A DNA stretch of 59,754 bases from Salibaculum griseiflavum (lineage in GTDB: Bacteria > Pseudomonadota > Alphaproteobacteria > Rhodobacterales > Rhodobacteraceae), in the NCBI RefSeq assembly GCF_003129565.1, contig NZ_QETF01000019.1, forward strand, positions 1 to 59,754, in the 5' to 3' direction. Position numbers and translations under genes: made by a program. Each line of letters begins with the position of its first letter. Positions within the stretch are counted from its first letter, which is position 1. The notes under the pieces are model-generated. The model did not search any database. It was not told the origin of the DNA and was given only the letters and a program-made list of their open reading frames with translations. This document shows, piece after piece, positions 8,477-17,367 of the stretch.

Positions 8477-9604
8477 ATGGCCCTCGCCCCGCGCGAACAG
8501 GTGAAATACTGGAGCATTGCCGCAGCGATCTTCGTGGCGATCCTCTGGTTTCTGGGCGATGTCCTGACGCCCTTCGTCCTTGGCGGCGCCGTGGCCTATT
8601 GCCTCGACCCCGTGGCCGACCGGCTGGAACGCGCAGGCCTGAGCCGGATCGCGGCCACCATCGTGATCACCCTGATGGGCGTCCTGATCTTCGTGGTGGC
8701 GCTGCTGCTGATCCTGCCGTCGCTGATCAATCAGGCCGGCCAGTTGATCCAGCAGATCGGCGCACTGGTCCAGAATGCGCCCCAGCTCTTCGACCGGTTC
8801 GAGGGTTGGCTGACGACGCAATTCCCGTCCATCGACCTGGAATCCGACGCGATCCGCCAGCAACTGGCCAATATCGGGTCTGCCATCCAGTCGTCGGGTG
8901 GATCGGTGCTGAACTCGATCCTCAGCTCGGCGCTCAACCTGATCAACGTAGTGGTTCTGCTGGTGATCGTGCCCGTGGTGTCGTTCTACCTGCTGATGGA
9001 CTGGGATCGCATGGTGGCGAAGATCGACGACCTGCTGCCCCGCGACCACGCGCCGACCGTGCGCAAGCTGGCCAGCCAGATCGACAACACCCTGGCCTCG
9101 TTCATCCGGGGACAGGGCACCGTCTGTCTGGTTCTGGGCACCTACTATGCCGTAGCGCTGATGCTGGCGGGGCTGAACTACGGGCTGATCATCGGTTTCG
9201 TGGCCGGGCTGATTTCCTTCATCCCCTATGTCGGCGCGCTTGTCGGCGGGATCCTGGCGATCGGCGTGGCGCTGATCCAGTGGTGGTCGGGGACGGAAAT
9301 GGTGGACGGGCAGACCGTCGAAGTCGGCATCAACTGGCTGCGCATCGGCATCGTTGCCGCGATCTTCATGTTCGGCCAGTTCTTCGAGGGCAATATCCTG
9401 ACCCCGAACCTTGTCGGGCAATCCGTCGGGCTGCACCCGGTCTGGCTGATCCTGGCGCTGGCGATCTTCGGCTCGCTCTTCGGGTTCGTGGGCATGCTGG
9501 TGGCCGTTCCCGTCGCCGCCATGATCGGGGTCGTGGCCCGGTTTCTGATCTCGGAATACAAGAACGGGCGGCTCTATCGGGGGCTGTCGGGTCCGGGCGA
9601 ATGA
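8477..9604 (+). CDS. AI-2E/PerM-family inner membrane permease
   Basis: The start at 8477 is preceded by GAAAGGA at 8462-8468 and yields 375 residues. The protein has two N-terminal helices, a soluble segment rich in charged helices, and a C-terminal membrane half with FIRGQGTVCLVLG, SFIPYVGALVGG and the NILTPNLVGQSVGLHPVW motif of the AI-2E/PerM (UPF0118) family. Members have been linked to autoinducer-2 or ion export, but the substrate here is open. Its stop overlaps the start of hdaA (ATGA), an arrangement common in alphaproteobacteria. Confidence 0.9.
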   Translation: MALAPREQVKYWSIAAAIFVAILWFLGDVLTPFVLGGAVAYCLDPVADRLERAGLSRIAATIVITLMGVLIFVVALLLILPSLINQAGQLIQQIGALVQNAPQLFDRFEGWLTTQFPSIDLESDAIRQQLANIGSAIQSSGGSVLNSILSSALNLINVVVLLVIVPVVSFYLLMDWDRMVAKIDDLLPRDHAPTVRKLASQIDNTLASFIRGQGTVCLVLGTYYAVALMLAGLNYGLIIGFVAGLISFIPYVGALVGGILAIGVALIQWWSGTEMVDGQTVEVGINWLRIGIVAAIFMFGQFFEGNILTPNLVGQSVGLHPVWLILALAIFGSLFGFVGMLVAVPVAAMIGVVARFLISEYKNGRLYRGLSGPGE

Positions 9605-10272
9605 TGGCCGAACAACTGACCTTCGACTGGCCCCGGCGTGTCGCGATGGGGGCCGAGACCTTCTTCGTGTCCGAGGCAAATGCCGAGGCCTATGCGCTGG
9701 TCACCGCCCCGTCCAGCTGGCCGGATGCCAAGCTGGCTGTTGCCGGACCACCCGGTGCGGGCAAGACCCACCTGGCGCGGTTATTCGCGGATCAGAGTGG
9801 GGCAGCGGTTTTGAATGCGGGCGACATCGACCCCGACGCCGCGCTGCCTGACGGCCCGCTGGTGGTCGAGGATGGCGACACGTTGCCCGAGGCGGCACAG
9901 GAATGGCTGTTCCATGCCCATAATCACCTGCGCAGCCAGGCGCTGCCCCTGCTGCTGACCGGACAAACACCGCCCAACCGCTGGGCGATCACCCTGCCCG
10001 ATCTTGCGTCGCGCCTGTCCGCGACGACCTGTGTTGCCATCTCGGACCCCGATGACCAGCTTCTTGACGCAGTGTTGATGAAGCAGTTTCAGGATCATCA
10101 GATCGCGCCCACGCCGAATGCGTTTGCCCTGCTGCGCAAGCATATAGACCGGTCCTTCCAGGCCGCGATCGACACCGTCGCGGCCCTGGATCGCGCCGCC
10201 ATGGCCCAGGGCCGCGCGGTGAACCGCGCGCTGGTCCGCGAGGTTCTGGACATCACCCACCGGACAGGGTGA
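9601..10272 (+). CDS. hdaA: HdaA, DnaA-related regulator of replication initiation
   Basis: The 223-residue protein is an AAA+ relative of DnaA without the DNA-binding domain. It starts with QLTFDW (5-10), which matches a sliding-clamp-binding motif of Hda proteins, and has Walker A GPPGAGKTH (49-57). Hda-type proteins bind the clamp and stimulate ATP hydrolysis by DnaA, stopping re-initiation. The start overlaps the perM-type stop by four bases. Either of two adjacent ATG codons (9601, 9604) could be used. Function follows from family knowledge; the DnaA interaction was not examined. Confidence 0.88.
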   Translation: MMAEQLTFDWPRRVAMGAETFFVSEANAEAYALVTAPSSWPDAKLAVAGPPGAGKTHLARLFADQSGAAVLNAGDIDPDAALPDGPLVVEDGDTLPEAAQEWLFHAHNHLRSQALPLLLTGQTPPNRWAITLPDLASRLSATTCVAISDPDDQLLDAVLMKQFQDHQIAPTPNAFALLRKHIDRSFQAAIDTVAALDRAAMAQGRAVNRALVREVLDITHRTG

Positions 10273-10314
10273 TAGTGTCATCTTTCTGTAACCCCCACCC
10301 GCCACAAGGCCCGC

Positions 10315-12483
10315 ATGACACTTGCCGATTTTCTCCGTTCCGATTTCCCTGCCCCGGTCACGCCAGAAAGCGAAGTGACCGGACCGGACCGGTTTTATAA
10401 CCGCGAACTCAGCTGGCTGGGGTTCAACTGGCGGGTGTTGGAAGAAGCCGAGAACATGCGCGTGCCGCTGCTGGAACGGCTGCGCTTCCTGTCGATTTCG
10501 GCCACCAACCTGGATGAGTTCTACACTGTCCGCGTCGCGGGCCTGCGCGAATTGGTGCGCGAAGGACATCAGACGCCATCGGTGGACGGGCTGACGCCGG
10601 CTGAACAGCTGGCGTTGATCGACCTCGACGCCCGCAAATTGCTGGCCCGTCAACAGGCCGTGCTGGAAGGGCTGCGCGCCGAGATGGAAGACGAGAACAT
10701 CTCCATCCTGTCGCGCAAGGACCTGACCAAAGCCGACCGGACATTCCTGAAGGACGTATTCCTGAACAAGGTCTTCCCGGTCCTGTCGCCACTGGCCATC
10801 GACCCGGCGCACCCCTTCCCCTTCCTGCCCAACGAGGGGTTTGCCCTGGCACTGGAACTGGAACGCGACAGCGACAAGCGCCCGCTCAGGGCACTTTTGC
10901 CCGTGCCGCACCAGATCGACCGTTTCGTCGCCCTGCCGACCGAGGACGGCCACAGGTTCCTGCCGTTGGAAGAGGTGCTTCTGGAAAACCTGAACAGCCT
11001 GTTTCCCGGATACAGCTTCAAGGGCTCCTGCGCCTTCCGCGTGCTCCGTGACAGCGACCTGGAGGTCGAGGACGAGGCCGAAGACCTCGTGCGCGAATTC
11101 GAGGTCGCCCTGAAACGGCGGCGCCGTGGCGAAGTGGTGCGCATGAAGATCTCGGCCGGGGCGCCCGCGACCCTCAAGGCCCTGATCATGCGCGAATTGC
11201 ACGTGACCGAGGCCGAGGTGGTCGAGGTCGACGGCGTGATCGGCATCGGCGACCTGAGCGAACTTGTGCTGGATGACCGCCCCGACCTGCTGTGGCGGCC
11301 CTTTTCACCCCGGGTTCCGGAACGGGTCACGGATTTCGACGGTGATATGTTCGCGGCGATCCGGCAAAAGGACATGCTGCTGCACCACCCTTATGAAACC
11401 TTCGACATGGTGGTGCGCTTCCTGACCCAGGCCGCCCGCGACCCGGACGTTGTGGCCATCAAGCAGACGCTTTACCGGACCTCGCGCAAATCCCCGATTG
11501 TCGAGGCATTGTGCGAAGCCGCCGAGGACGGCAAATCGGTCACCGCGTTGGTCGAACTCAAGGCGCGGTTCGACGAAGCCGCGAATATCCGCCAGTCGCG
11601 GCGGCTGGAACGGGCCGGTGCGCATGTGGTTTACGGGTTTCTCGACCTCAAGACCCATGCCAAGATTTCCACCGTGGTCCGCCGCGAGGGGGATCAGCTG
11701 GTCACCTACACCCATTACGGGACCGGCAACTATCACCCGATCACCGCGAAGATATACACGGACCTGAGCCTCTTTACCTGCGACGCCGCGCTGGGGCGCG
11801 ATGCGACCAAGGTGTTCAATTACCTGTCGGGTTACGTGCAGCCCGAGAACCTCGAAAACCTTGCCATTTCCCCCACCACGCTGAAACCCCGCCTGATCGA
11901 GATGATCCGCGCCGAGGCCGAGAATGCCCGCAACGGCAAGCCGGCGGCGATATGGGCCAAGATGAATTCCCTGATCGAGGAGGATGTGATCGACGCGCTC
12001 TACGAGGCCAGCCAAGCCGGCGTGAAAATAAGCCTTGTCGTGCGCGGGATCTGCGGGCTGCGTCCCGGTATCGCGGGCCTGTCCGAGAATATCCGCGTGA
12101 AATCCATCGTCGGGCGGTTCCTCGAACATTCGCGCATCGTCTGTTTCGCCAATGGCGCGGGCCTGCCGCACAAGAAGGCGCGGGTCTTCATCTCCTCGGC
12201 GGACTGGATGGGGCGGAACCTGAACCGGCGGGTGGAAACGCTGGTCGAGATCACCAATGGCACCGTGAAGGCCCAGATCGTGAGCCAGATCATGGCCGCA
12301 AACCTGGCAGATATCGCCCAAAGCTGGGTCATGAAACCCGATGGGCACTTCGTCCGCGCCGAGATGACCGAAGGCGAATTCGCGTTCAACTGCCACCGCT
12401 TCTTCATGGAAAACCCGTCGCTGTCCGGGCGCGGATCGGCGGGGGCATCGGATGTGCCGAAACTGACCCATACCGAAGATTGA
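10315..12483 (+). CDS. ppk: Polyphosphate kinase Ppk1
   Basis: Ppk1 makes polyphosphate from ATP reversibly. The 722 residues show the N-terminal RFYNRELSWLGFN block, the IDPAHPFPF segment, and the phospholipase-D-like catalytic half with THAK, where His448 is the likely phosphorylated histidine, followed by YTHYGTGNYH. Length is normal. The paired exopolyphosphatase gene lies 1.2 kb downstream instead of next door, separated by three small genes. The start at 10315 lies 42 bases after hdaA. Confidence 0.96.
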   Translation: MTLADFLRSDFPAPVTPESEVTGPDRFYNRELSWLGFNWRVLEEAENMRVPLLERLRFLSISATNLDEFYTVRVAGLRELVREGHQTPSVDGLTPAEQLALIDLDARKLLARQQAVLEGLRAEMEDENISILSRKDLTKADRTFLKDVFLNKVFPVLSPLAIDPAHPFPFLPNEGFALALELERDSDKRPLRALLPVPHQIDRFVALPTEDGHRFLPLEEVLLENLNSLFPGYSFKGSCAFRVLRDSDLEVEDEAEDLVREFEVALKRRRRGEVVRMKISAGAPATLKALIMRELHVTEAEVVEVDGVIGIGDLSELVLDDRPDLLWRPFSPRVPERVTDFDGDMFAAIRQKDMLLHHPYETFDMVVRFLTQAARDPDVVAIKQTLYRTSRKSPIVEALCEAAEDGKSVTALVELKARFDEAANIRQSRRLERAGAHVVYGFLDLKTHAKISTVVRREGDQLVTYTHYGTGNYHPITAKIYTDLSLFTCDAALGRDATKVFNYLSGYVQPENLENLAISPTTLKPRLIEMIRAEAENARNGKPAAIWAKMNSLIEEDVIDALYEASQAGVKISLVVRGICGLRPGIAGLSENIRVKSIVGRFLEHSRIVCFANGAGLPHKKARVFISSADWMGRNLNRRVETLVEITNGTVKAQIVSQIMAANLADIAQSWVMKPDGHFVRAEMTEGEFAFNCHRFFMENPSLSGRGSAGASDVPKLTHTED

Positions 12484-12678
12484 GTGGGCGATTTACTTTG
12501 GTAAAGTGAAGCATTTCTGATGCTTTCGGTATAACGTGTCTACTTTTTATTAAGCTATTTCAATTTCTTAGTCATAACCGCCCTCCCCTCCCCCCTTGAT
12601 TGCTTTGCCTTCTATGGTCACCTTTTTCATGACTGAGGCGCATTATTTGCGCCGGTTAAACGGAAAGGAGGTCCGATC
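12484..12678 (+). promoter_or_regulatory. AT-rich intergenic region between ppk and the small envelope genes
   Basis: These 195 bases are clearly richer in A/T than the neighbouring genes. They contain a 6-bp hairpin at 12509-12525 (AAGCAT/ATGCTT) without a T run, a second at 12637-12653 (GGCGCA/TGCGCC) and T-rich tracts. It probably holds the promoter of the following small-gene unit. I cannot assign a sigma factor. Confidence 0.4.
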
Positions 12679-12852
12679 ATGTTAGGCTGGGCCCTTACAT
12701 TCCTTGTTATCGCGATCATTGCCGGCGTCCTTGGCTTCGGCGGCGTTGCCGTCGTCTCCGCTGAGATCGCTCAGATGATCTTTTTCGTTTTCATCGTGCT
12801 TTTCGCGGTGGCGATGATCGCCCGCGCTGTTCGGGGCCGTCCGCCGCTCTAG
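12679..12852 (+). CDS. DUF1328 small membrane protein (YtjA-like)
   Basis: This 57-residue protein has two hydrophobic helices: [16 protein letters not shown] and a second in the [17 protein letters not shown] stretch. That is the DUF1328 pattern, which includes E. coli YtjA. A near-perfect Shine-Dalgarno, AAAGGAGGT at 12664-12672, precedes the ATG and implies strong translation. Family members are often induced under stress or in stationary phase, but their role is not known. It heads a group of three small genes inserted between ppk and ppx. Confidence 0.85.
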   Translation: MLGWALTFLVIAIIAGVLGFGGVAVVSAEIAQMIFFVFIVLFAVAMIARAVRGRPPL

Positions 12853-12913
12853 CCCGCTTGCGGCGCCAGCACGTGACAGCACCAAACCCTCAAATCTGAA
12901 AGGAGGCCGCCCC

Positions 12914-13210
12914 ATGGCGACCAAGGAAGAACTAGAAGAGCAATTGCAGACCGCGCGAAATGACATCGCTACCCTGACGGCGATGGCCGGCGAAACGGCC
13001 CGCGAGCAGGCCCGCAACGGCGTTGACCACGCGCGGGCCTCGGTTGACGGGCTGTCGAGTGAAACCCGGGCACTCTACGACTCTGCCCGGTCAGAGGGCG
13101 CCCGCCTGCGCCAGCAGACCGAGCACCAGGTGCAGGACCATCCGTTCGCCGCGACGGGCCTGGCCTTTGCCACCGGTGTCGTCGTTGCAGGGTTGATGGC
13201 CCGCCGGTGA
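12914..13210 (+). CDS. YqjD/ElaB-like (DUF883-type) membrane-anchored protein
   Basis: The 98 residues form a long charged, probably coiled-coil N-terminal part followed by DHPFAATGLAFATGVVVAGLMARR, a C-terminal helix with a positively charged end. This is the layout of ElaB/YqjD proteins, of which E. coli members tether ribosomes to the inner membrane in stationary phase. AAGGAGG lies just upstream of the ATG. Its stop overlaps the next start by four bases. The family call rests on architecture and the DHPF-G motif; ribosome binding is not shown. Confidence 0.75.
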   Translation: MATKEELEEQLQTARNDIATLTAMAGETAREQARNGVDHARASVDGLSSETRALYDSARSEGARLRQQTEHQVQDHPFAATGLAFATGVVVAGLMARR

Positions 13211-13587
13211 CCGCCCTGACCCATATCGCACGGGACGGCGCCCGCATGGTGCGCCAATCCGCCCGCAAGGCCGCCCTGTCGGCGGCCTTGCTCGGCGCGG
13301 CATTGGTGACCTTCGCCATCACGATGGGGTTCGCCGGGTTGGGCCTGTTCCTGATGCTTGAGCTGCGCCATGATCCGATCGTGGCCGCCTTCGGGGTCGC
13401 AACGGCGGGTCTGCTCCTTGTTGCCCTGTTGATATTCGCCGCCACCCGCGCGGCCCAGTCATCGCACGCCCACCAGTCGCAGCCCCCGGCCACCGAATCC
13501 GAAAAGCCTGACCACCCAACGCCCGAGACCACGGCCGCTGTCATCAGCGCCGGCTTCCTGAACGGGCTGTTGACCGGCCGGGGCTGA
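13207..13587 (+). CDS. Phage-holin-like/YqjE-type small membrane protein
   Basis: Translation probably begins at the GTG at 13207, overlapping the upstream stop (GTGA). The 126 residues have two central transmembrane helices (about 24-48 and 56-76) and a polar tail rich in Q, P, E and T. The pattern fits the holin_3_6/YqjE group that is regularly encoded next to YqjD-like proteins. Despite the family nickname there is no phage context. It is probably part of a membrane-stress unit with its two upstream neighbours. Confidence 0.7.
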   Translation: MTALTHIARDGARMVRQSARKAALSAALLGAALVTFAITMGFAGLGLFLMLELRHDPIVAAFGVATAGLLLVALLIFAATRAAQSSHAHQSQPPATESEKPDHPTPETTAAVISAGFLNGLLTGRG

Positions 13588-13670
13588 TCCGCACACAGCG
13601 GCGAACCGGAGATTGACCCCGGCGACCAGCCGGGGCCATAACGGGGTTCGCAAGGCAAGCGGAGAACACG

Positions 13671-15230
13671 ATGGACGGCCAATCCGAAAGCACCGCTCAG
13701 GATTACGGCCCCTTTGGCAAGCCGATCTTCGATGACCCCAAGGCGCGGGCGTTGTCCCGTGTCGGTGTGATCGATGTCGGCTCCAACTCTGTCCGGCTGG
13801 TGATCTTTGACGGGGCGGCCCGCAGCCCCGCCTATTTCTACAATGAAAAGATCATGGCGGGCCTCGGCGCGGGCATGTCCGAAACCGGCAAGCTGAACCC
13901 CGAGGGCCGTGCGCGCGCCAAGGCCGCCATCCGTCGCTTCGTGGCACTGGCCGACGGGTTGGGCATCTCGCCGCTGACCGCCGTGGCCACGGCGGCGGTG
14001 CGTGAGGCCAGCGACGGCCCCGCTTTCCGCGACGAGATCGAACGGGAAACCGGCCTGAAAATCTGGGTGATAGACGGCCAGGAAGAGGCCCGGCTGTCGG
14101 CGCAAGGCGTCTTGCTGGGGTGGCCGGGGTCCTACGGGCTGGTCTGCGATATCGGCGGGTCGTCCATGGAGCTGGCGGACCTGCATGACGGGCAGGTCAG
14201 CCACCGCGTGACGTCTCCGCTCGGCCCGTTGAAGCTGCAGGAGGTCAAGGGCGGCAAGAAAGGCCGAAAGGCCTTCATCAGGGACACGGTCGAGTCCCTG
14301 TTCGAAGAAATGGGCGAGGAAACCGGCAAGCGGCTGTTCCTGGTGGGCGGGTCGTGGCGGGCCATCGCGCGGATCGACATGGAGCGGCGCGGCTACCCGC
14401 TTTCCGTTCTGCATGAATATCGCATGACACCGCGCCGGGTTTCCAAGACACTGAAATACATAGAGGAAAACAATCTCGAAGAGCTGCGCAGCCGCTGCGG
14501 TGTATCCAGCCGGCGCATGGAACTGGTGCCTTTGGCCATCCATGTCCTTCGACAGGTCGTCGCCCGGTTCAAACCCAAGGATATCGCGATTTCGTCCTAC
14601 GGGATTCGTGAAGGGCTGCTTTATGAACAGATGCCTCAGGACCTGCGGGAACGTGACCCCCTGATCGAGGCCTGCCGCTTCGCCGAGGCCAAGGATGCCC
14701 GTCTACCCGGCTACGGCAAGACGCTTTACGATTTCGTCATGCCCCTGTTCCCGCGCTGCGGCTGGCAGAAGAAGCGCCTGATCAAGGCCGCAACCCTGTT
14801 GCACGATGTCAGCTGGCGCGCTCATCCCGACTACCGGCACGAGGTCGTCTTCGACAACGCCACCCGCGCCAACCTGGGCGGGCTGAAGCATTCCGAGAGG
14901 GTCTTTCTGGGGATCGCCCTGTTGCACCGCTATTCCAACAAGCGAGAAGGCACGCGGTTCGAGAACCTTTACGACCTTCTGGACGAGCGCGAGCAGCGCG
15001 ACGCCGAGGTCCTGGGCAAGGCCATGCGGCTGGGCGCGATGCTATGGCTGAAGGATGCAAATGATCCGCCGGGCACGCTGAAACTGTCGGCCAAGAAGAA
15101 CGAATTGGAACTGGTGCTGCACCCGCAGGCCGGCCCGCTGTTCGGCGAAGTGGCCGAAGCCCGGCTGAAGTCTCTGGCGGGGTCGCTGGGCGCCTCGGCC
15201 TCGGCCCGGGTCAAGGGCGCCAGACGCTAA
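13671..15230 (+). CDS. ppx: Exopolyphosphatase Ppx/GppA
   Basis: Ppx removes phosphate from polyphosphate ends. The 519 residues begin, after about 30 residues, with GVIDVGSNSVRLVIFDG (ASKHA phosphate-binding loop), followed by VATAAVREASDG and the second loop DIGGSSMELADL. A C-terminal helical part shows an HD-like LLHDVSWRAHPDYRHE stretch. Ppk and Ppx together set polyphosphate levels. The start at 13671 lies 83 bases after the small membrane gene. Its stop overlaps that of the convergent gene at 15227. Confidence 0.94.
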   Translation: MDGQSESTAQDYGPFGKPIFDDPKARALSRVGVIDVGSNSVRLVIFDGAARSPAYFYNEKIMAGLGAGMSETGKLNPEGRARAKAAIRRFVALADGLGISPLTAVATAAVREASDGPAFRDEIERETGLKIWVIDGQEEARLSAQGVLLGWPGSYGLVCDIGGSSMELADLHDGQVSHRVTSPLGPLKLQEVKGGKKGRKAFIRDTVESLFEEMGEETGKRLFLVGGSWRAIARIDMERRGYPLSVLHEYRMTPRRVSKTLKYIEENNLEELRSRCGVSSRRMELVPLAIHVLRQVVARFKPKDIAISSYGIREGLLYEQMPQDLRERDPLIEACRFAEAKDARLPGYGKTLYDFVMPLFPRCGWQKKRLIKAATLLHDVSWRAHPDYRHEVVFDNATRANLGGLKHSERVFLGIALLHRYSNKREGTRFENLYDLLDEREQRDAEVLGKAMRLGAMLWLKDANDPPGTLKLSAKKNELELVLHPQAGPLFGEVAEARLKSLAGSLGASASARVKGARR

Positions 15231-15616
15231 AGCTCGATCTCTTCGCCCGGCTCGATCATCGGGCTGTCGGGGTCATAGGGCGGGGCATCGTCGCGGCGGC
15301 GGATGATGATGTCTCCGTTGGGCAGCACCTCAGGCGCCTCGTAGTAGCGCACATTGTCCAGCTTTCGCATCAATTCCATCAACGCCGGACCCATCTCGCT
15401 TGCCAGCATCTCGAGGGCGGGCTGGATCTCTTTCGCCATACCCTCGAAGTCCTCGATCGCCGGCTCCATTTCCCGCATGATGCCGCGAAACATCAGCCGC
15501 GCCCCCTCTTCCATCAGGGAAAAGCCCTCACCGATCTCGCCTTCCTCCGCTTCGGACTGAGCGGCAAGCTGAAGCGGCGAAAGGGCAATCAGGCCAGCAA
15601 AAAGAACATGTTTCAT
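15227..15616 (-). CDS. Acidic exported protein, unknown function
   Basis: From the ATG at 15616 the product has 129 residues with a signal peptide (MKHVLFAGLIALSPLQLAAQ) and a strongly acidic, methionine- and glutamate-rich mature part that is probably helical. It ends in a short charged tail (PGEEIEL). Similar small proteins occur in Rhodobacteraceae without a known role. It overlaps the stop of ppx by three bases. No domain is recognised. Periplasmic location is inferred from the signal peptide. Confidence 0.7.
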   Translation of the reverse strand: MKHVLFAGLIALSPLQLAAQSEAEEGEIGEGFSLMEEGARLMFRGIMREMEPAIEDFEGMAKEIQPALEMLASEMGPALMELMRKLDNVRYYEAPEVLPNGDIIIRRRDDAPPYDPDSPMIEPGEEIEL

Positions 15617-15651
15617 GGGATCAATATAGGCGCTTTGCAGCGATTCCCAAA

Positions 15652-16656
15652 TCAATCCTTGAAATCCAGCGTCACCGGGAAATGGTCCGACGCGGTCAGT
15701 AATGCCCGGCGCAAGGTTTCATCCGCATAGCAATCGGGGTCGTCGAACGGGTGCCAGATGCACCAGCGGGGGTCGGTCTCGCGCAGGCCATCGGACACCA
15801 TGATATAATCCAGCAGAACGGACAGGAACCGCCCGTCGGGGGGCACCTGGAACCGGGCCGAAACCGGCGCGGCGGCGATGCGTTTCGACAGGGCCTGTCG
15901 GGCATGGGGGTCGAACAATTGTTCCCCATTGCCCTCACCCAGCACGATCTCGACGCCTGATCGGCCAAAGAGTTTCTCGTATTCGTCCAGTCCGGGACCA
16001 TCGTTGAAATCACCCAGAACGATCAGGTCATCGCCTGCGGCCAGGTCTTCCTCGACTCGGCGACGCAGCCAGATGCATTGTGCCAATTGCTTGCGGCGGT
16101 TCTCGATCGACAGGCGCATGATCTGTTCGCGCCCCTTGGCCCCGTGTGGCGCCTTGGATTTGGCATGCACCCCGATCAGCCGAAGCCTGCGCCCCGAGGC
16201 GGTTTCAAGCGCCACCTCCAACGGCGGCTTGGACCAGCGGATGACCTCGGGCGCGCGGTCCACGTCGAGGTCCAGCCGAAAGGTCAGATCGAAGCGAGGA
16301 ACGCCATCGCTTTCGCGAGGGTCATGGCGCGCGGTCATCCGGTCGGGATCATACATCAGGATGATTTCCTGCTGCGTATCATTGACGAAGCCGATCAGCG
16401 CCTTGCGCGCGCGCAACCCGAACCGCGCCGCGAAACCCTCCAGCGCCTTGACCCCGTCGCGCCTCGAATGGCTGTCCGGGCCTTCGATCACCATCACCGC
16501 ATCGGCGTCCAGCGCCCGGAAAACGATGCCCAGGGCCGCGGTCTGCTGGGCCCGCGTCACGTCCTGCCGCCCGGACCAGCCGCCGTCATCGTAAAGCTCT
16601 TCGTTTTCATCGAACAGGTTGGCAAACCATTCGACATTATACGTCGCCAGCCGCAT
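15652..16656 (-). CDS. Endonuclease/exonuclease/phosphatase-family protein
   Basis: The start at 16656 (MRLATYNVEWFANLF) gives 334 residues of the EEP fold. Metal- and catalysis-related motifs are visible: TYNVEW near the start, a central GVHAKSK, LGDFNDGPG in the second half and SDHFPVTLDF at the very end. Such enzymes cut phosphodiester or phosphomonoester bonds; the substrate is not evident. No signal peptide is seen, so it is probably cytoplasmic. Its start overlaps the stop of the TerB-DnaJ gene by one base. Confidence 0.86.
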   Translation of the reverse strand: MRLATYNVEWFANLFDENEELYDDGGWSGRQDVTRAQQTAALGIVFRALDADAVMVIEGPDSHSRRDGVKALEGFAARFGLRARKALIGFVNDTQQEIILMYDPDRMTARHDPRESDGVPRFDLTFRLDLDVDRAPEVIRWSKPPLEVALETASGRRLRLIGVHAKSKAPHGAKGREQIMRLSIENRRKQLAQCIWLRRRVEEDLAAGDDLIVLGDFNDGPGLDEYEKLFGRSGVEIVLGEGNGEQLFDPHARQALSKRIAAAPVSARFQVPPDGRFLSVLLDYIMVSDGLRETDPRWCIWHPFDDPDCYADETLRRALLTASDHFPVTLDFKD

Positions 16657-17336
16657 CAGGCACGCTCCGATATCTCGTCCCAGGCATGATTGATGGCAAT
16701 CATGCGTTTCTCGGCCAGTTTCACCGCCTCTTCGGGCACGCCGCGCGCCAGCATGGCATCGGGATGGGTATCGCGCACCAGACGCCGCCAAACCTTGCGG
16801 ATCTCGTCCAATGACATTGTCGGGTCGACGCCCAGCACGTCGTAAGGGTCGCGTTCGGCATCGGGGACGAATTGCGCCCGCACGGTCTTGAAGCGCCGCT
16901 CGCCCAGCTCGAAGATCTCGGCCACGCGCGACAGGAATTCATCTTCCTTGGGGTGGTATTCACCATCGGCCAAGGCGATATGGAACAGGCCCTCCATCAA
17001 CTCACACAGCGGCGCCTTTTCATCGTCGCCATACATGTTGCGGATTTTGCGGGCATAATCCTCGAACCCGGCCACGTCCTGACGTGCGAGGTTGAACAGG
17101 CGCGCGGCGTTTTTCTCCTCTCGCGGCGGAATATGAAAAACCTCGCGAAAGGCCGCGACCTCGTTGCGGGTCACCTGGCCGTCGGCCTTGGCCATCTTGG
17201 CGCCCAGCGCAATCACCGCGATTGCGAAGGCCACGGTGCGTTCGGGTGGCGTGCGGAGCCGTCCGAACACCTCGGACAGGCTTTCGCCCTGGCGCAGCGC
17301 GGCAAGCGCATCGGATATGCGATCCCAGATCGACAT
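16656..17336 (-). CDS. TerB-DnaJ co-chaperone-like protein (DjlA-related, without membrane anchor)
   Basis: The 226 residues combine a TerB-like helical domain (about 33-155, with ADGQVTRNE and ADGEYHPKEDEF acidic repeats) and a C-terminal J domain with HPD at 191-193. DjlA proteins have the same order but begin with a transmembrane helix; here residues 1-32 are polar, so the protein is likely soluble. It should stimulate DnaK on unknown clients. It is translated just before the EEP gene. Confidence 0.87.
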   Translation of the reverse strand: MSIWDRISDALAALRQGESLSEVFGRLRTPPERTVAFAIAVIALGAKMAKADGQVTRNEVAAFREVFHIPPREEKNAARLFNLARQDVAGFEDYARKIRNMYGDDEKAPLCELMEGLFHIALADGEYHPKEDEFLSRVAEIFELGERRFKTVRAQFVPDAERDPYDVLGVDPTMSLDEIRKVWRRLVRDTHPDAMLARGVPEEAVKLAEKRMIAINHAWDEISERA

Positions 17337-17367
17337 GGGCGCACCATAGCGGCCACGGCCGGGAATG

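Noticed and set aside
12509-12525. Hairpin after ppk as a terminator
   Set aside because: A stem of only six pairs and no T run behind it; kept only as a note in the intergenic entry.
13207-13587. Holin-like protein as evidence of a prophage
   Set aside because: No other phage genes nearby; YqjE-type proteins carry this family name without a phage link.
12969-14543. A 524-residue minus-strand frame across the small membrane genes and ppx
   Set aside because: It crosses several supported genes and has no signal peptide, domain or ribosome-binding site.
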